NCBI GenBank assembly: GCA_965199185.1
Contig: CBDAQW010000014.1
Coordinates: forward strand, 1 to 64,000
Length of the DNA: 64,000 nucleotides
Origin: Endozoicomonas sp965199185
Lineage (GTDB): Bacteria; Pseudomonadota; Gammaproteobacteria; Pseudomonadales; Endozoicomonadaceae
Reading direction: 5' to 3'
Of this stretch, positions 35,902 to 45,915 are shown one piece after another (position 1 is the first letter of the stretch; the number at the start of each line of letters is the position of its first letter). The notes beneath the pieces were generated by a model, which was given only the letters and a program-made list of their open reading frames with translations, had not been told where the DNA came from and searched no databases. Position numbers and translations under genes: made by a program.

Positions 35902-37479
35902 CTACTCCCATTCAATAGTGGCTGGCGGTTTACTGGACACATCATAAGTCACACGAGAAACATGCTCAATTTCGTTAATGATGCGCCCGGATACCTTTTC
36001 CAACAACTCATAAGGTAGATGCGCCCAACGAGCCGTCATAAAGTCCACGGTTTCTACCGCCCGCAAAGCGATGACATACTCATATCGACGACCATCACCC
36101 ACGACCCCGACAGATTTTACCGGTAGAAATACGGCAAAAGCCTGGCTGGTCTTGTGATACCAGTTTGCCTTATGCAGCTCTTCGATGAAGATGGCATCAG
36201 CACGACGTAAAATATCGGCGTACTCTTTTTTCACTTCGCCGAGAATACGTACACCTAACCCAGGCCCCGGGAATGGATGGCGGTACACCATATCGTAAGG
36301 TAAACCAAGCTCTAGGCCAATCTTACGCACCTCATCTTTAAATAGCTCACGAAGCGGCTCCACCAGCTCCATCTTCATATCGTCCGGCAAACCGCCTACA
36401 TTATGATGCGACTTGATGACATGAGCTTTACCACTCTCAGCACCGGCCGACTCAATCACATCAGGATAAATGGTGCCCTGTGCCAGAAACTTCACACTAT
36501 TCAGAACACTGGAGTGCTCGTCAAAAACCTCAATAAAGGTGTTGCCGATGATTTTTCGCTTCTGCTCAGGGTCACTAATACCTTCCAGTTTACCCAGAAA
36601 CAACGCTTCCGAGTCGGCCCGAATGACTCGCACTCCCATGTTCTCTGAAAACATAGACATCACCTGATCGCCTTCGTTCAATCGCAACAGACCATTGTCG
36701 ACAAAAACGCAAACCAGCTGATCACCAATAGCTTTGTGCAGCAAAGCAGCGACTACGCTGGAATCGACGCCACCAGACAGCCCAAGCAAAACTTGCTGAT
36801 CCCCCACCTGCTCTCGAACACGAGCCATGGCATCTTCAATAATCTGACTCGGTGTCCACAGCTTCTGGCAACCCGCAATATCAACTACAAACCGCTCCAG
36901 AATACGTTGACCCTGTTTGGTGTGAGTAACCTCAGGGTGGAACTGAACACCATAGAACTGCCTTTCATCACAAGCAATGGCAGCAATCGGACAGGAGTCA
37001 GTGGTCGCTGCCAGAACAAAGCCTTCTGGCAGTTTAGATACTTTGTCACCGTGACTCATCCAGACATCCAGGCTCAAACACCCACCTTCGCTCACATGAT
37101 CCTCAATACCTTTGAACAGGCGAGTTTTGTTTTCCAGATTCACACTGGCATAACCAAACTCGCGCACATCGGAAGTGGACACCTTGCCACCCAGCTGTTC
37201 AGACATAGTCTGCATGCCATAGCAGATCCCCAGCACCGGAACACCCAGCTCAAATATCAGCTGCGGTGCACGGGGCGAATTATCGCCAGTGACCGATTCC
37301 GGGCCACCGGAGAGGATAATCGCTTTTGGCGCAAAAGCACGAACGGCCTCCGCACTCATATCGTAAGGATGCAATTCGCAGTAAACACCTATTTCCCGCA
37401 CTCGACGAGCAATCAGCTGAGAGTACTGGGAACCAAAATCGAGAATCAGTATGCGTTCTGCGTGAATATCCTGGGCCAT
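35902..37479 (-). CDS. guaA: GMP synthase (glutamine-hydrolysing)
   Basis: GuaA converts XMP to GMP with ATP and glutamine. The class I amidotransferase part has the nucleophile Cys in VLGICYGMQ and FHPEVTHT; the synthetase part has the PP-loop LSGGVDSSVVAALL; the C-terminus IEWE is the usual one. Length about 525 aa is full. The frame opens at a TTG at 37491, but the ATG at 37479 (MAQDIH) with GAGA seven bases before it is the likely start. It follows guaB by about 100 bases, forming the guaBA operon. Confidence 0.97.
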   Translation of the reverse strand: MAQDIHAERILILDFGSQYSQLIARRVREIGVYCELHPYDMSAEAVRAFAPKAIILSGGPESVTGDNSPRAPQLIFELGVPVLGICYGMQTMSEQLGGKVSTSDVREFGYASVNLENKTRLFKGIEDHVSEGGCLSLDVWMSHGDKVSKLPEGFVLAATTDSCPIAAIACDERQFYGVQFHPEVTHTKQGQRILERFVVDIAGCQKLWTPSQIIEDAMARVREQVGDQQVLLGLSGGVDSSVVAALLHKAIGDQLVCVFVDNGLLRLNEGDQVMSMFSENMGVRVIRADSEALFLGKLEGISDPEQKRKIIGNTFIEVFDEHSSVLNSVKFLAQGTIYPDVIESAGAESGKAHVIKSHHNVGGLPDDMKMELVEPLRELFKDEVRKIGLELGLPYDMVYRHPFPGPGLGVRILGEVKKEYADILRRADAIFIEELHKANWYHKTSQAFAVFLPVKSVGVVGDGRRYEYVIALRAVETVDFMTARWAHLPYELLEKVSGRIINEIEHVSRVTYDVSSKPPATIEWE

Positions 37480-37578
37480 GGTTTTTCTCAAAAATTCCGT
37501 TCTGAATAGACATCAGCCGGATCAGAACATTCTGCCCGGCTGATGTGCGTTATTACATGGTTGAGCTAAACACGTCGG

Positions 37579-39048
37579 TCAGCCGACACGATAGTTGGGC
37601 GCTTCTTTGGTAATAGTGACATCATGAACATGAGACTCAGCCATGCCTGCGTTAGTCACCCGTACAAACTCTGGCTGAGTGCGCATAGTGTCCAGATCAG
37701 CGGAACCGGTATAACCCATAGATGCCCGAAGCCCTCCCACCATCTGATGAATAATGGCACTCAAAGCCCCCTTATAAGGCACACGACCTTCAATCCCTTC
37801 TGGTACCAGTTTTTCTGCACCGTCATCAGCGCTCTGGAAATAACGATCACTGGAGCCGGAAGCCTGAGACATAGCACCCATAGAGCCCATTCCGCGATAA
37901 GCTTTATAACTGCGCCCCTGATACAGCTCGACTTCACCGGGGGCTTCCTTGGTGCCAGCCAGCATACTGCCCAGCATCACAGTATTAGCACCGGCCACAA
38001 TAGCTTTCGCCAAATCGCCAGAGAAACGGATACCACCATCGGCGATCACAGGCACACCAGTATCTTTCAGCGCCTCAACCACATTAGCAACCGCAGAGAT
38101 TTGTGGCACGCCAATACCTGTCACAATCCGGGTTGTACAGATAGAACCGGGACCAATGCCCACTTTCACCCCGTCTGCACCGGCCTCAACCAGTGCCAGA
38201 CCAGCCGCTGCAGTGGCTATATTGCCACCAATCACCTGCACCTGTGGATACGTCTTTTTAGCCCACTTCACCCGCTCAATAACCCCTTTTGAATGTCCAT
38301 GTGCCGTATCAACCACCACCACATCAACACCAGCATCCACCAATGCTGCCACCCGTTCCGGTGTTTCAGGGCCAGTGCCCACCGCCGCACCAACCCGAAG
38401 CTGACCTTGAGAATCTTTGCTGGCATTGGGGTATTCCTGAGCCTTCTTGATATCTTTCACAGTCATCATGCCAACCAGGCAAAAATCGGTATCCACCACC
38501 AGCACTTTCTCAATACGATGCTTGTGCAGCAACTTGCGCACCGTTTCCTGATCAGTGCCTTCCAGTACCGTTACCAAACCTTCTTTGGGGGTCATAATCT
38601 GAGAAACGGTTTTGCTCAAGTCAGAAACAAACCGGACATCACGACTGGTCACAATACCGACCAGATCATCACCTGAAAGCACCGGAACACCGGAAATCTT
38701 GTGGTAAGATGTCAGTTCAATCAGCTCACGAACGGTAGCCTGAGCATCAATAGTGATCGGATCTTTTACCACGCCACTCTCATGCTTCTTGACCTTGCGA
38801 ACTTCATTCGCCTGCTGATCAATCGTCATGTTCTTGTGAATAATACCGATGCCACCTTCCTGCGCCATGGCTATCGCCAGAGAGGACTCAGTGACCGTAT
38901 CCATAGCGGCAGAAATCAGTGGAATATTCAGTTCAATATCCCGGGTCAACCGGGTTTTCAGCGAAACATCTTTGGGGAGAACTTCAGAGTAGCCCGGGAG
39001 GAGCAGTACATCATCGAACGTAAGTGCGTCTTGAGAGATTCTCAGCAT
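37579..39048 (-). CDS. guaB: IMP dehydrogenase
   Basis: This enzyme oxidises IMP to XMP with NAD+, the first committed step to guanine nucleotides. The TIM barrel has the catalytic Cys in GPGSICTTRIVTG and the flap with YRGMGSMGAM. Two CBS domains (about residues 93-205) are inserted in the barrel. At 489 aa it is full length. It is transcribed with guaA and divergent from xseA; a TATACT in the upstream region (39080s, minus strand) may be its -10. Confidence 0.97.
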   Translation of the reverse strand: MLRISQDALTFDDVLLLPGYSEVLPKDVSLKTRLTRDIELNIPLISAAMDTVTESSLAIAMAQEGGIGIIHKNMTIDQQANEVRKVKKHESGVVKDPITIDAQATVRELIELTSYHKISGVPVLSGDDLVGIVTSRDVRFVSDLSKTVSQIMTPKEGLVTVLEGTDQETVRKLLHKHRIEKVLVVDTDFCLVGMMTVKDIKKAQEYPNASKDSQGQLRVGAAVGTGPETPERVAALVDAGVDVVVVDTAHGHSKGVIERVKWAKKTYPQVQVIGGNIATAAAGLALVEAGADGVKVGIGPGSICTTRIVTGIGVPQISAVANVVEALKDTGVPVIADGGIRFSGDLAKAIVAGANTVMLGSMLAGTKEAPGEVELYQGRSYKAYRGMGSMGAMSQASGSSDRYFQSADDGAEKLVPEGIEGRVPYKGALSAIIHQMVGGLRASMGYTGSADLDTMRTQPEFVRVTNAGMAESHVHDVTITKEAPNYRVG

Positions 39049-39307
39049 TGCCTGTTACCAAGAAAGTGGAGGAAAAATTCGGTCAAGTATACTTAAAACC
39101 CTTACACAGCAGAACCTCTAATCAACTATTCAACAAAATAGTACGGTTAACCCAGACCCTCACCGGACTTATTCTTATATAAAATAACTTTTTTAGAACA
39201 AGACTCTAAAAACATCAAACGACCTCGGCCGCTAAAACCAGACTGTCCCTGAAGCGCGGCTTTTGGCAGAATATCGCTACATTTACCAGACACCTGCCAG
39301 ATGGATC

Positions 39308-40663
39308 ATGCTCAGATCACCCCGAACCTCCCCTAGCGATTTCACCCTACCCCAAGCTCTGTCAGTATCTGAACTGAACGGTCGGGCACGACGACTACTG
39401 GAAATGAACTTCAATAACGTCAGGGTAGAAGGTGAGCTGTCCGGGCTGGCTCGCCCCAGCTCAGGTCACTGGTATTTTACACTGAAAGACAATCAGGCTC
39501 AGATTCGTTGTGCCATGTTCCGTCATAAAAATCAGGTGCTGAAGTTCACTCCATCAGAAGGTATGCAGCTTCTGGTCAGAGGTCGGCTGAGTCTTTATGA
39601 GGGCCGTGGTGATTACCAGCTGATTGTTGAACATATGGATGATGCCGGCGTTGGCGCTCTGCAAAAAAACTTTGAAAAGCTTAAATTGCAACTGGCCGAA
39701 GAAGGTTTATTCGACAGTGAGCGCAAACAACCGCTCCCCAAACACCCCAAACATATTGGCGTCATTACTTCGCCTACCGGAGCCGCTATTCGCGACATCC
39801 TGGCGGTACTCAAACGACGCTGCCCGGGCATTCCGGTGACGATCATTCCCAGTGCCGTTCAAGGCGATGAGGCAAAACGGCAACTGGTCAGCGCCATTCA
39901 ACAAGCTGAAAGCGCCAACCGGTTTGATGTCATCATTATTGGGCGTGGTGGCGGCTCTATGGAAGATCTCTGGCCATTTAATGAAGAGATGGTTGCCAGA
40001 GCTATTGCCGATTGCTCGATACCCGTTGTCAGTGCGGTCGGGCATGAAATTGATTTTACCATTGCGGATTTTGTCGCCGATTATCGGGCACCCACACCAT
40101 CAGCTGCGGCTGAAACACTGAGCCCTGATAATGAAGAATTATTAGGAAGACTGAATCTTCTGCAACGAAAACTGACCAGTCTGACCAAACACAAACTGCA
40201 AATGGCTCATCAACAGTTCACAGGGCTCAGCAAGCGCCTCAGACATCCGGGCGAGCGCCTGTGTGAAAACAGCCAGCGCCTGGATGACCTGGAACTTCGA
40301 CTGAATCAGGCTTTACAACTGAAGCTGGAACGCAGCCAGAATCGACTTACTCAACAACAAGGACGGCTGAAACATCAGTCTCCCGAAAGAAAACTGGCAG
40401 AGTTGACCACCAGAAATAGTTATCTCAATCAGCGACTTGAGACGTTAATGAGTAATATTCTGGAACGAGAGCAACTCCTACTAAAACAACTGTCTGGAAA
40501 ACTTCATGCAGTCAGCCCATTAGCTACCTTATCCAGAGGCTATTCAATCGTTCAGAAGCAAGGGAAGGTTCTTCACCAAAGCAGCGAATTAAACCCGGGC
40601 GATGAGATCACCGCAAGATTCAGCGAGGGCAGCGCTCTTTGCGAAGTAAAGGCAATCAACTGA
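39308..40663 (+). CDS. xseA: Exonuclease VII large subunit
   Basis: XseA with XseB degrades single-stranded DNA in both directions. The N-terminal OB domain (LSVSELNGRARRLLEMNFNNVRVEGELSG) is followed by the catalytic region with GRGGGSMEDLWPFN and SAVGHEIDFTIADFVAD, then coiled-coil helices and a C-terminal clamp (RGYSIV). The frame is open from a TTG at 39263, but the ATG at 39308 fits the family. About 451 aa. The xseB subunit is not in this window. Confidence 0.95.
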   Translation: MLRSPRTSPSDFTLPQALSVSELNGRARRLLEMNFNNVRVEGELSGLARPSSGHWYFTLKDNQAQIRCAMFRHKNQVLKFTPSEGMQLLVRGRLSLYEGRGDYQLIVEHMDDAGVGALQKNFEKLKLQLAEEGLFDSERKQPLPKHPKHIGVITSPTGAAIRDILAVLKRRCPGIPVTIIPSAVQGDEAKRQLVSAIQQAESANRFDVIIIGRGGGSMEDLWPFNEEMVARAIADCSIPVVSAVGHEIDFTIADFVADYRAPTPSAAAETLSPDNEELLGRLNLLQRKLTSLTKHKLQMAHQQFTGLSKRLRHPGERLCENSQRLDDLELRLNQALQLKLERSQNRLTQQQGRLKHQSPERKLAELTTRNSYLNQRLETLMSNILEREQLLLKQLSGKLHAVSPLATLSRGYSIVQKQGKVLHQSSELNPGDEITARFSEGSALCEVKAIN

Positions 40664-40695
40664 TCTAATCACCGACTTACGCCAGAATGTAGGCT

Positions 40696-40720
40696 GGTTT
40701 CCGCCCGAAGGGCAGAAGCC
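40696..40720. terminator. Palindromic stem-loop between convergent xseA and der
   Basis: GGTTTC pairs with GAAGCC (one G-T), and after one mismatch GCCC pairs with GGGC around a GAA loop. It is the second copy of the palindrome seen at 17486-17516, again between two convergent genes, and is likely a bidirectional terminator. Confidence 0.6.
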
Positions 40721-40831
40721 AACAATCAGCATGAAATGCAGACACAATCAGCAAAACTCATGCCCTATTCGAGCGCTGAGAAAATGTCGAACTTTCTGCG
40801 CTCTTCAACCTAAATTCAGACGTTGGACGCT

Positions 40832-42325
40832 TTATTTTCGTTTTCTACCCGGTGGCTTGCCTGCTTTCGCCGCTTTGGACACCTGCTTACCCTTCTTGGT
40901 CAGTACTTTCTTCTTGCCTTTTGCCACCTCAGCGGTTTTAGCCAGGCGACGCTGGCGATGATGCTGACGATCTGTGGTTTCTTCTTTGCTGCTGTACGGA
41001 TTATCACCGGAGCGAAACTCAATTCGAATCGGCGTACCCATGATTTTCAACACCTTACGGAAGGTATTTTCCAGATAGCGACGGTAAGCGGCCGGTACCT
41101 GCTCAGTTTGATTGCCGTGGATAATAATCGTCGGTGGGTTCATGGCACCTGCATGACAGTAACGCAGTTTGATGCGTCGATTGTGCACCATCGGTGGCTG
41201 ATGTTCCCGAACGGCATCTTCCAGAATACGAGTCAAGCGATTGGTGGACAGCTTGGCAGTGGCCGATTTGTATGCTTCTTCAACGGAATCGTATAAATGA
41301 CCAACCCCTGTGCCATGCTTGGCGGAAATCATATGAATACGAGCGTAATTCAGGAAGCCCAGACGACGCTTCAGTTCTTCCTTAACAATGCGTTTCTGCT
41401 CTTCATCCATACCGTCCCATTTATTGACAGCCAACACGACACCACGGCCAGAATCCAGAACGAAACCCAGCAGATGCAAGTCCTGCTCGACAATACCTTC
41501 ACGGGCATCAAGCACCATAACCACCACATTGGCATCTTCAATCGCCTGCAGGGTTTTAATCACGGAGAATTTTTCCACCGCTTCTGATACTTTGCCCCGG
41601 CGACGCACACCAGCGGTATCAATCAAGGTGTATTCCTGCCCCCAACGCTCAAAAGGAATATAAACACTGTCACGGGTGGTGCCTGCCTGATCGAACACCA
41701 CGACCCGGTCTTCACCCAGCATTCGATTAACCAGCGTGGATTTACCGACATTTGGACGACCGACAATACTGATTTTGATACCACGGGCTTTGGTTTCAGA
41801 ATTTTCTTCGTCGGATTCTTCCTCTTCACCATCACCCACTGCCGCCATCAGCACATCATTGATCATCTGGGTTACACCACGACCATGCGCTGCAGCAACA
41901 TGAAATGCTGCACCGGCACCCAGGATGGTAAAGTCTGCTTCAGCCTGATTGGCATCAATGCTATCTACTTTGTTAAGCACCAAATGATACGTTTTGCCCT
42001 GTTTACGTAAATGAGTAGCAATCATTTCATCAGCAGCGGTCAGACCAGCCCGGGCATCCACCAGAAACAGGACTACATCGGCTTCTTCAATGGCTGTCAG
42101 CGACTGCTCTGCCATTTTGTGATCGATGCCTTCCTCATCACCGGTAATACCGCCGGTATCAATGACAATATAGGGGTGAGCACCAACCCGCCCCTCACCA
42201 TACTTACGATCACGAGTCAGGCCTGCATAATCGGCGACGAGCGCATCCCTGGAACGGGTCAGGCGATTAAACAGAGTTGACTTGCCCACATTGGGACGCC
42301 CCACAAGGGCAATTACAGGAACCAT
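40832..42325 (-). CDS. der: Ribosome biogenesis GTPase Der (EngA)
   Basis: Der is an essential double-GTPase for maturation of the 50S subunit. Two G domains each have a P-loop GRPNVGKST (residues about 9 and 190), DTGGI/DTAGV switch II and NKVD/NKWD base-recognition motifs. They are followed by a KH-like domain and a very basic tail (KKKVLTKKGKQVSKAAKAGK). About 497 aa from the ATG at 42325 (MVPVIALVG); the frame opens four codons earlier. It is the last gene of the hisS-yfgM-bamB-der block but is separated from bamB by three hairpins. Confidence 0.97.
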   Translation of the reverse strand: MVPVIALVGRPNVGKSTLFNRLTRSRDALVADYAGLTRDRKYGEGRVGAHPYIVIDTGGITGDEEGIDHKMAEQSLTAIEEADVVLFLVDARAGLTAADEMIATHLRKQGKTYHLVLNKVDSIDANQAEADFTILGAGAAFHVAAAHGRGVTQMINDVLMAAVGDGEEEESDEENSETKARGIKISIVGRPNVGKSTLVNRMLGEDRVVVFDQAGTTRDSVYIPFERWGQEYTLIDTAGVRRRGKVSEAVEKFSVIKTLQAIEDANVVVMVLDAREGIVEQDLHLLGFVLDSGRGVVLAVNKWDGMDEEQKRIVKEELKRRLGFLNYARIHMISAKHGTGVGHLYDSVEEAYKSATAKLSTNRLTRILEDAVREHQPPMVHNRRIKLRYCHAGAMNPPTIIIHGNQTEQVPAAYRRYLENTFRKVLKIMGTPIRIEFRSGDNPYSSKEETTDRQHHRQRRLAKTAEVAKGKKKVLTKKGKQVSKAAKAGKPPGRKRK

Positions 42326-42406
42326 ATTTTTTACCACAAAGACCGGTATCAGATTGTTATCAAGCTCATACCAACAATCTAAAACCGGTATTTCTACAAC
42401 CGAAAA

Positions 42407-42502
42407 CGGGCTGAACCCTACACATTAGAGTTCAGCCCGAAAATTCTTACTCATTTGACAAGGCGCGCATGCGCCTCCGCTAAAACTCGAAAGCGTTTTA
42501 GC
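42407..42502 (-). terminator. Three consecutive hairpins between bamB and der
   Basis: From the bamB side there is an 8-bp stem GCTAAAAC/GTTTTAGC at 42479-42502 that touches the bamB stop, a 6-bp stem AGGCGC/GCGCCT at 42461-42476, and a 10-bp stem CGGGCTGAAC/GTTCAGCCCG at 42407-42439 followed on the minus strand by four T. Together they probably end or attenuate transcription before der. Confidence 0.6.
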
Positions 42503-43666
42503 TTAGTCTTGCTTCTGTTTCAGTGCTGTCAGCTCACCGCCAGCACTCATCACAAACACCATATCGCCATCCACCAGTGGCTGAGCACTGATGGCAGCAG
42601 AACCGGCACGGAAGCGACCAACGATACCGCCATCTACCTGAGACAGGAGATGAATATAACCTTCAAAATCTCCGACCAGGACATAGTTACTGAAGGTAGC
42701 CGGAGCCGACAGGCGACGATACTCAAACTTCTCCTGGCGCCAGTTGGAAGCACCTGTTCGCTCATCCACAGAACTCAGGTAGCTGTTAGCTGAAGTCAGG
42801 TAAAGAGAACCAAAGCCTTCTGCAACCGTATGATAAGTTGAGGCCTCCTTGGTCCAGCGCGCACGCCCGGAATACAAATCCAACGCCGCAAGATTTCCCT
42901 GAAAACTGGCCATATAAATAGAATCACCAACCACCAGAGGTGTGCCTTTGATATCTACCATACGTTCAAGTTCAGTGCTGCCTTTAGGCACAGCCACCCG
43001 ACTACTCCAGAGCGGTGCACCATTTGCAAGTCGAAATGCTTTGGCTTCACCACTGGCAAAACCAACAAACACTGCATCACGAATAATCACCGGCTCAGAA
43101 GAGCCACGTAAGGTCAGAGCGGGTTGCAATACATCCTGACGCCAGAGCATGTCACCGTTTCTGGCATTCAGCACGGTCAGACGATCATCAATACCATGAA
43201 CGGCTACATAAGCCCCGTCACTGACCGGCACACTGAGAATCTCACTGCCAATCCGGGCTTTCCAGAGATCAGAACCATCCTGCTTATTCAGTGCAATCAC
43301 TTCGCCATCAATGGTACCCAGAAGAAGCTGGTCAGCCCCCAGGCTGACACCAGCTCCAACTCTTACAGAGTCGAGCTTGCGTGACCAGACTGGCTTACCG
43401 GTTTCACGCTCAAAGGCGCTGACAAGGCCATCAGCACCGGCAGCATAAACAATGCCTTCGGAAACAGCGGGAGACAGTTGCTCAAAACGTTCGCCAACGC
43501 CAGCACCAATATCTCTGGACCAGACCTTGTTCAGCTCGACCTGCTCATCAAAGGACTGGAGAGGTTTGGGAACACGCACTTCCTCTTCATCCGATGAAAA
43601 CAAGCTACAAGCCGACAACCCTGCCGACAACGCCAGGATGACTGCTCCCCTGAAAATCCTCTCCAT
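42503..43666 (-). CDS. bamB: Outer-membrane assembly lipoprotein BamB
   Basis: BamB is a periplasmic beta-propeller lipoprotein of the BAM complex that inserts outer-membrane proteins. The signal peptide ends in the lipobox LSAC (the Cys of ACSLFSS is lipidated). PQQ-like propeller repeats follow (GETGKPVWSRKL-, ALNKQDGSDLWKARI-, VLNARNGDMLWRQDV-, ALDLYSGRARWTKE-type units). About 387 aa. A GTG at 43675 is in frame, but the ATG at 43666 has AGAGG eight bases upstream. It follows yfgM in the conserved block. Confidence 0.95.
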   Translation of the reverse strand: MERIFRGAVILALSAGLSACSLFSSDEEEVRVPKPLQSFDEQVELNKVWSRDIGAGVGERFEQLSPAVSEGIVYAAGADGLVSAFERETGKPVWSRKLDSVRVGAGVSLGADQLLLGTIDGEVIALNKQDGSDLWKARIGSEILSVPVSDGAYVAVHGIDDRLTVLNARNGDMLWRQDVLQPALTLRGSSEPVIIRDAVFVGFASGEAKAFRLANGAPLWSSRVAVPKGSTELERMVDIKGTPLVVGDSIYMASFQGNLAALDLYSGRARWTKEASTYHTVAEGFGSLYLTSANSYLSSVDERTGASNWRQEKFEYRRLSAPATFSNYVLVGDFEGYIHLLSQVDGGIVGRFRAGSAAISAQPLVDGDMVFVMSAGGELTALKQKQD

Positions 43667-43735
43667 TCTTTTCACCTCTTAACCTTGAAAGCAATGCTCC
43701 CTCAACCCGGAAGGAGCTGCAAAAGCGTTGTATCC

Positions 43736-44428
43736 TTACCCTTTCTGCGGAGCAATCGCAGCCAGGTCATCCAGTTTTAACTTCAGCAGTGGGCGGTTTT
43801 CACCCTCAGCCTGTGCAGCATCGATGGCTTTCTGGTAGGCTTCACGAGCCAGGTCGTACTTGCCTTGCGCCAAATAAGCATCGCCACGAACAGACTCAAC
43901 AGAAGCAGCGTAGGCTTTTTTTATCGTGATCTTACCCAGTGAATCCAGTGCTTTCTGGCCATTATCACCGGATTCACTCAGCAACACCCGAGCCAGACGA
44001 ATCCGTACGATAGCGTCAACTTCAGCATCCGGCTTCTGCGCCAGAATCCACTCCAGTGATTCACGAGCACCGGCCAGATCGTTATCTTTTACTTTCTGCT
44101 GAGCACCAAACAAAGTGGCAAGTGCAGCGTAACGACTGTCTGTGAAGTCAGCCTGTAGAGTAGAAATAACATGATTAACGGTGGATTTCTGCTCTGCCGT
44201 CAGAGGTTGAGGCAGTTGTCCCTGCTGAGAAACATTGACGGTATCCAGCAGGTTTTGATAGAGCACTGAGGCTTCAGCGGCGGTTTCATATTGCACTTTG
44301 TTCCAATACTTGTATCCCGATACCGCTGCCAACGTAATCGCTACGCCCAGCACCACCGGTTGACCAAAGTCTTTCCAGAAATTCTTAAGCAGCTCAACCT
44401 GTTCTTCATCAGTTTGCTGGTAACTCAC
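43736..44428 (-). CDS. yfgM: YfgM, ancillary SecYEG translocon subunit
   Basis: A 230-aa inner-membrane protein with a short cytoplasmic N-terminus (DEEQVELLKNFWKDFG), one membrane span (about residues 22-40) and a periplasmic TPR-like domain. In E. coli YfgM associates with PpiD and the SecYEG translocon. It begins three bases after the end of hisS, and the order hisS-yfgM-bamB-der is the standard one. Confidence 0.92.
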   Translation of the reverse strand: MSYQQTDEEQVELLKNFWKDFGQPVVLGVAITLAAVSGYKYWNKVQYETAAEASVLYQNLLDTVNVSQQGQLPQPLTAEQKSTVNHVISTLQADFTDSRYAALATLFGAQQKVKDNDLAGARESLEWILAQKPDAEVDAIVRIRLARVLLSESGDNGQKALDSLGKITIKKAYAASVESVRGDAYLAQGKYDLAREAYQKAIDAAQAEGENRPLLKLKLDDLAAIAPQKG

Positions 44429-44431
44429 CCT

Positions 44432-45712
44432 TTACTCCTGAATCTTGTCTTTCAAAAAATCCGCCACTGCGGCCCAGGTCAGCTGTTGCTGTGGCTCATC
44501 ATTGCGCAGGGATTTGACGGTTACAGTATCAGCCTGAAGCTCGTCTTCACCAACAATCAGAGCATATTGCGCACCACTGCGATCGGCTCGTTTCATTTGC
44601 CCCTTAAAGCCACCACCACAGTTTACCAGCAGCTTGACCTTAGGCAGAGCGTTTCTGAGAAGCTCAACTTTTGGCATCACTTTGTGGCTAACACCTTCGC
44701 CAACAGCCACCACAGCAATGTCCATATCATTGGAGGCAGAGATCGGAACCAGATCAAGCGTTTCAAGCATCAACACCAAACGCTCAACCCCCATGGCAAA
44801 GCCAATAGCCGGTGTTGGCTTACCACCCAACAATTCCACCAGAGTATCATAACGACCACCGGCACAGATCGTGCCCTGAGCTCCAAGACTGTCAGTCACC
44901 CATTCAAACACGGTCCTGCCGTAGTAATCCAGACCTCGCACCAGCTTTGGATTAAGACGATAGGATAGACCGGATTCATCAAGGATTCTCTTAAGATCGT
45001 CAAAATGCGCTTTTGACTCATCATCCAGATAATCAAACAGGGAAGGTGCTTCAGCGACAATTGCCTGAGTTTGAGCATCTTTGCTGTCGAGAATGCGCAG
45101 AGGATTAATACTGAGTCTGCGACGACTGTCGGCGTCAAGCTGGTTTTCGTACTGACTGAAATAGTCCACCAGAGCTGCCCGGTAGTTTTTACGAGCTTCC
45201 AGAGTACCCAGGGTATTCAGCTCAAGCGTTACGTGCTCTGTCAAACCCAGTTGACGCCAAAGACGGGCGGTTAGCAAAATCAGTTCTGCATCAATATCTG
45301 CGCTCGCCATCCCATAGGTTTCAACACTGATTTGATGAAACTGACGATAACGTCCTTTCTGTGGACGTTCATAACGAAACATGGGACCAGAGGTCCAGAG
45401 ACGCTGAACCTGATTGTATAAAAGCCCCTGCTCAATACCAGCTCTGACCACACCAGCAGTGGCTTCTGGTCTTAAAGAAAGACTGTCGCCATTGCGGTCG
45501 TCAAAGGTATACATCTCTTTTTCGACAATATCAGTACCAGCCCCGATGCCTCGACTGAACAGCCCGGAATTCTCGACAACAGGAACCCGAATTTCCTGAT
45601 AGCCGTAGGTCGCCAGCACACTACGAACCTGGCTTTCCAGATACTGCCAGACAGGGGTCTGTGCCGGCAGAATATCATTCATTCCACGGATGGCTTGAAG
45701 TTGTTTAGCCAA
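44432..45712 (-). CDS. hisS: Histidyl-tRNA synthetase
   Basis: A class II aminoacyl-tRNA synthetase. QAIRGMNDILP opens the protein, motif 2 is at FRYERPQKGRYRQFHQ, and the histidine-binding segment GLDYYGRTVFEWV and motif 3 GFAMGVERL are present; an anticodon-binding domain ends it. The frame opens at 45730, but the family start corresponds to a TTG at 45712 (MAKQLQAIRG) with GAGAGGA about nine bases upstream, so I use it (426 aa). In most relatives ispG lies just upstream; here the space holds only a promoter. Confidence 0.96.
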   Translation of the reverse strand: MAKQLQAIRGMNDILPAQTPVWQYLESQVRSVLATYGYQEIRVPVVENSGLFSRGIGAGTDIVEKEMYTFDDRNGDSLSLRPEATAGVVRAGIEQGLLYNQVQRLWTSGPMFRYERPQKGRYRQFHQISVETYGMASADIDAELILLTARLWRQLGLTEHVTLELNTLGTLEARKNYRAALVDYFSQYENQLDADSRRRLSINPLRILDSKDAQTQAIVAEAPSLFDYLDDESKAHFDDLKRILDESGLSYRLNPKLVRGLDYYGRTVFEWVTDSLGAQGTICAGGRYDTLVELLGGKPTPAIGFAMGVERLVLMLETLDLVPISASNDMDIAVVAVGEGVSHKVMPKVELLRNALPKVKLLVNCGGGFKGQMKRADRSGAQYALIVGEDELQADTVTVKSLRNDEPQQQLTWAAVADFLKDKIQE

Positions 45713-45821
45713 GTTGCGACATCCTCTCAATTCACCTCAGGGTGCAGCCTGCTCTGCCTGGAGTACAGAATCTATCCGTTTAAACAGTGACAGAAACATT
45801 GCAGCTGCGGAAAAATGACGA

Positions 45822-45851
45822 ACTATAACCGTTCCGGCCTTTTCCTGACAA
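45822..45851 (-). promoter_or_regulatory. Candidate promoter for hisS-yfgM-bamB
   Basis: On the minus strand TTGTCA (45851-45846) and TATAGT (45827-45822) are 18 bases apart. The box lies in the 185-base gap between rodZ and hisS where ispG is usually found, about 110 bases before the hisS start. It is a good but unproven sigma-70 match. Confidence 0.55.
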
Positions 45852-45915
45852 TCCCGTAATGCTTTGCCTTGGGTTTTGAAAACAATTTTGAAAACAAATG
45901 CAACTTGTGTTGGGC

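Noticed and set aside
36736..37509. A 257-codon plus-strand frame opposite guaA.
   Set aside because: Antisense to GMP synthase; the codon pattern mirrors guaA.
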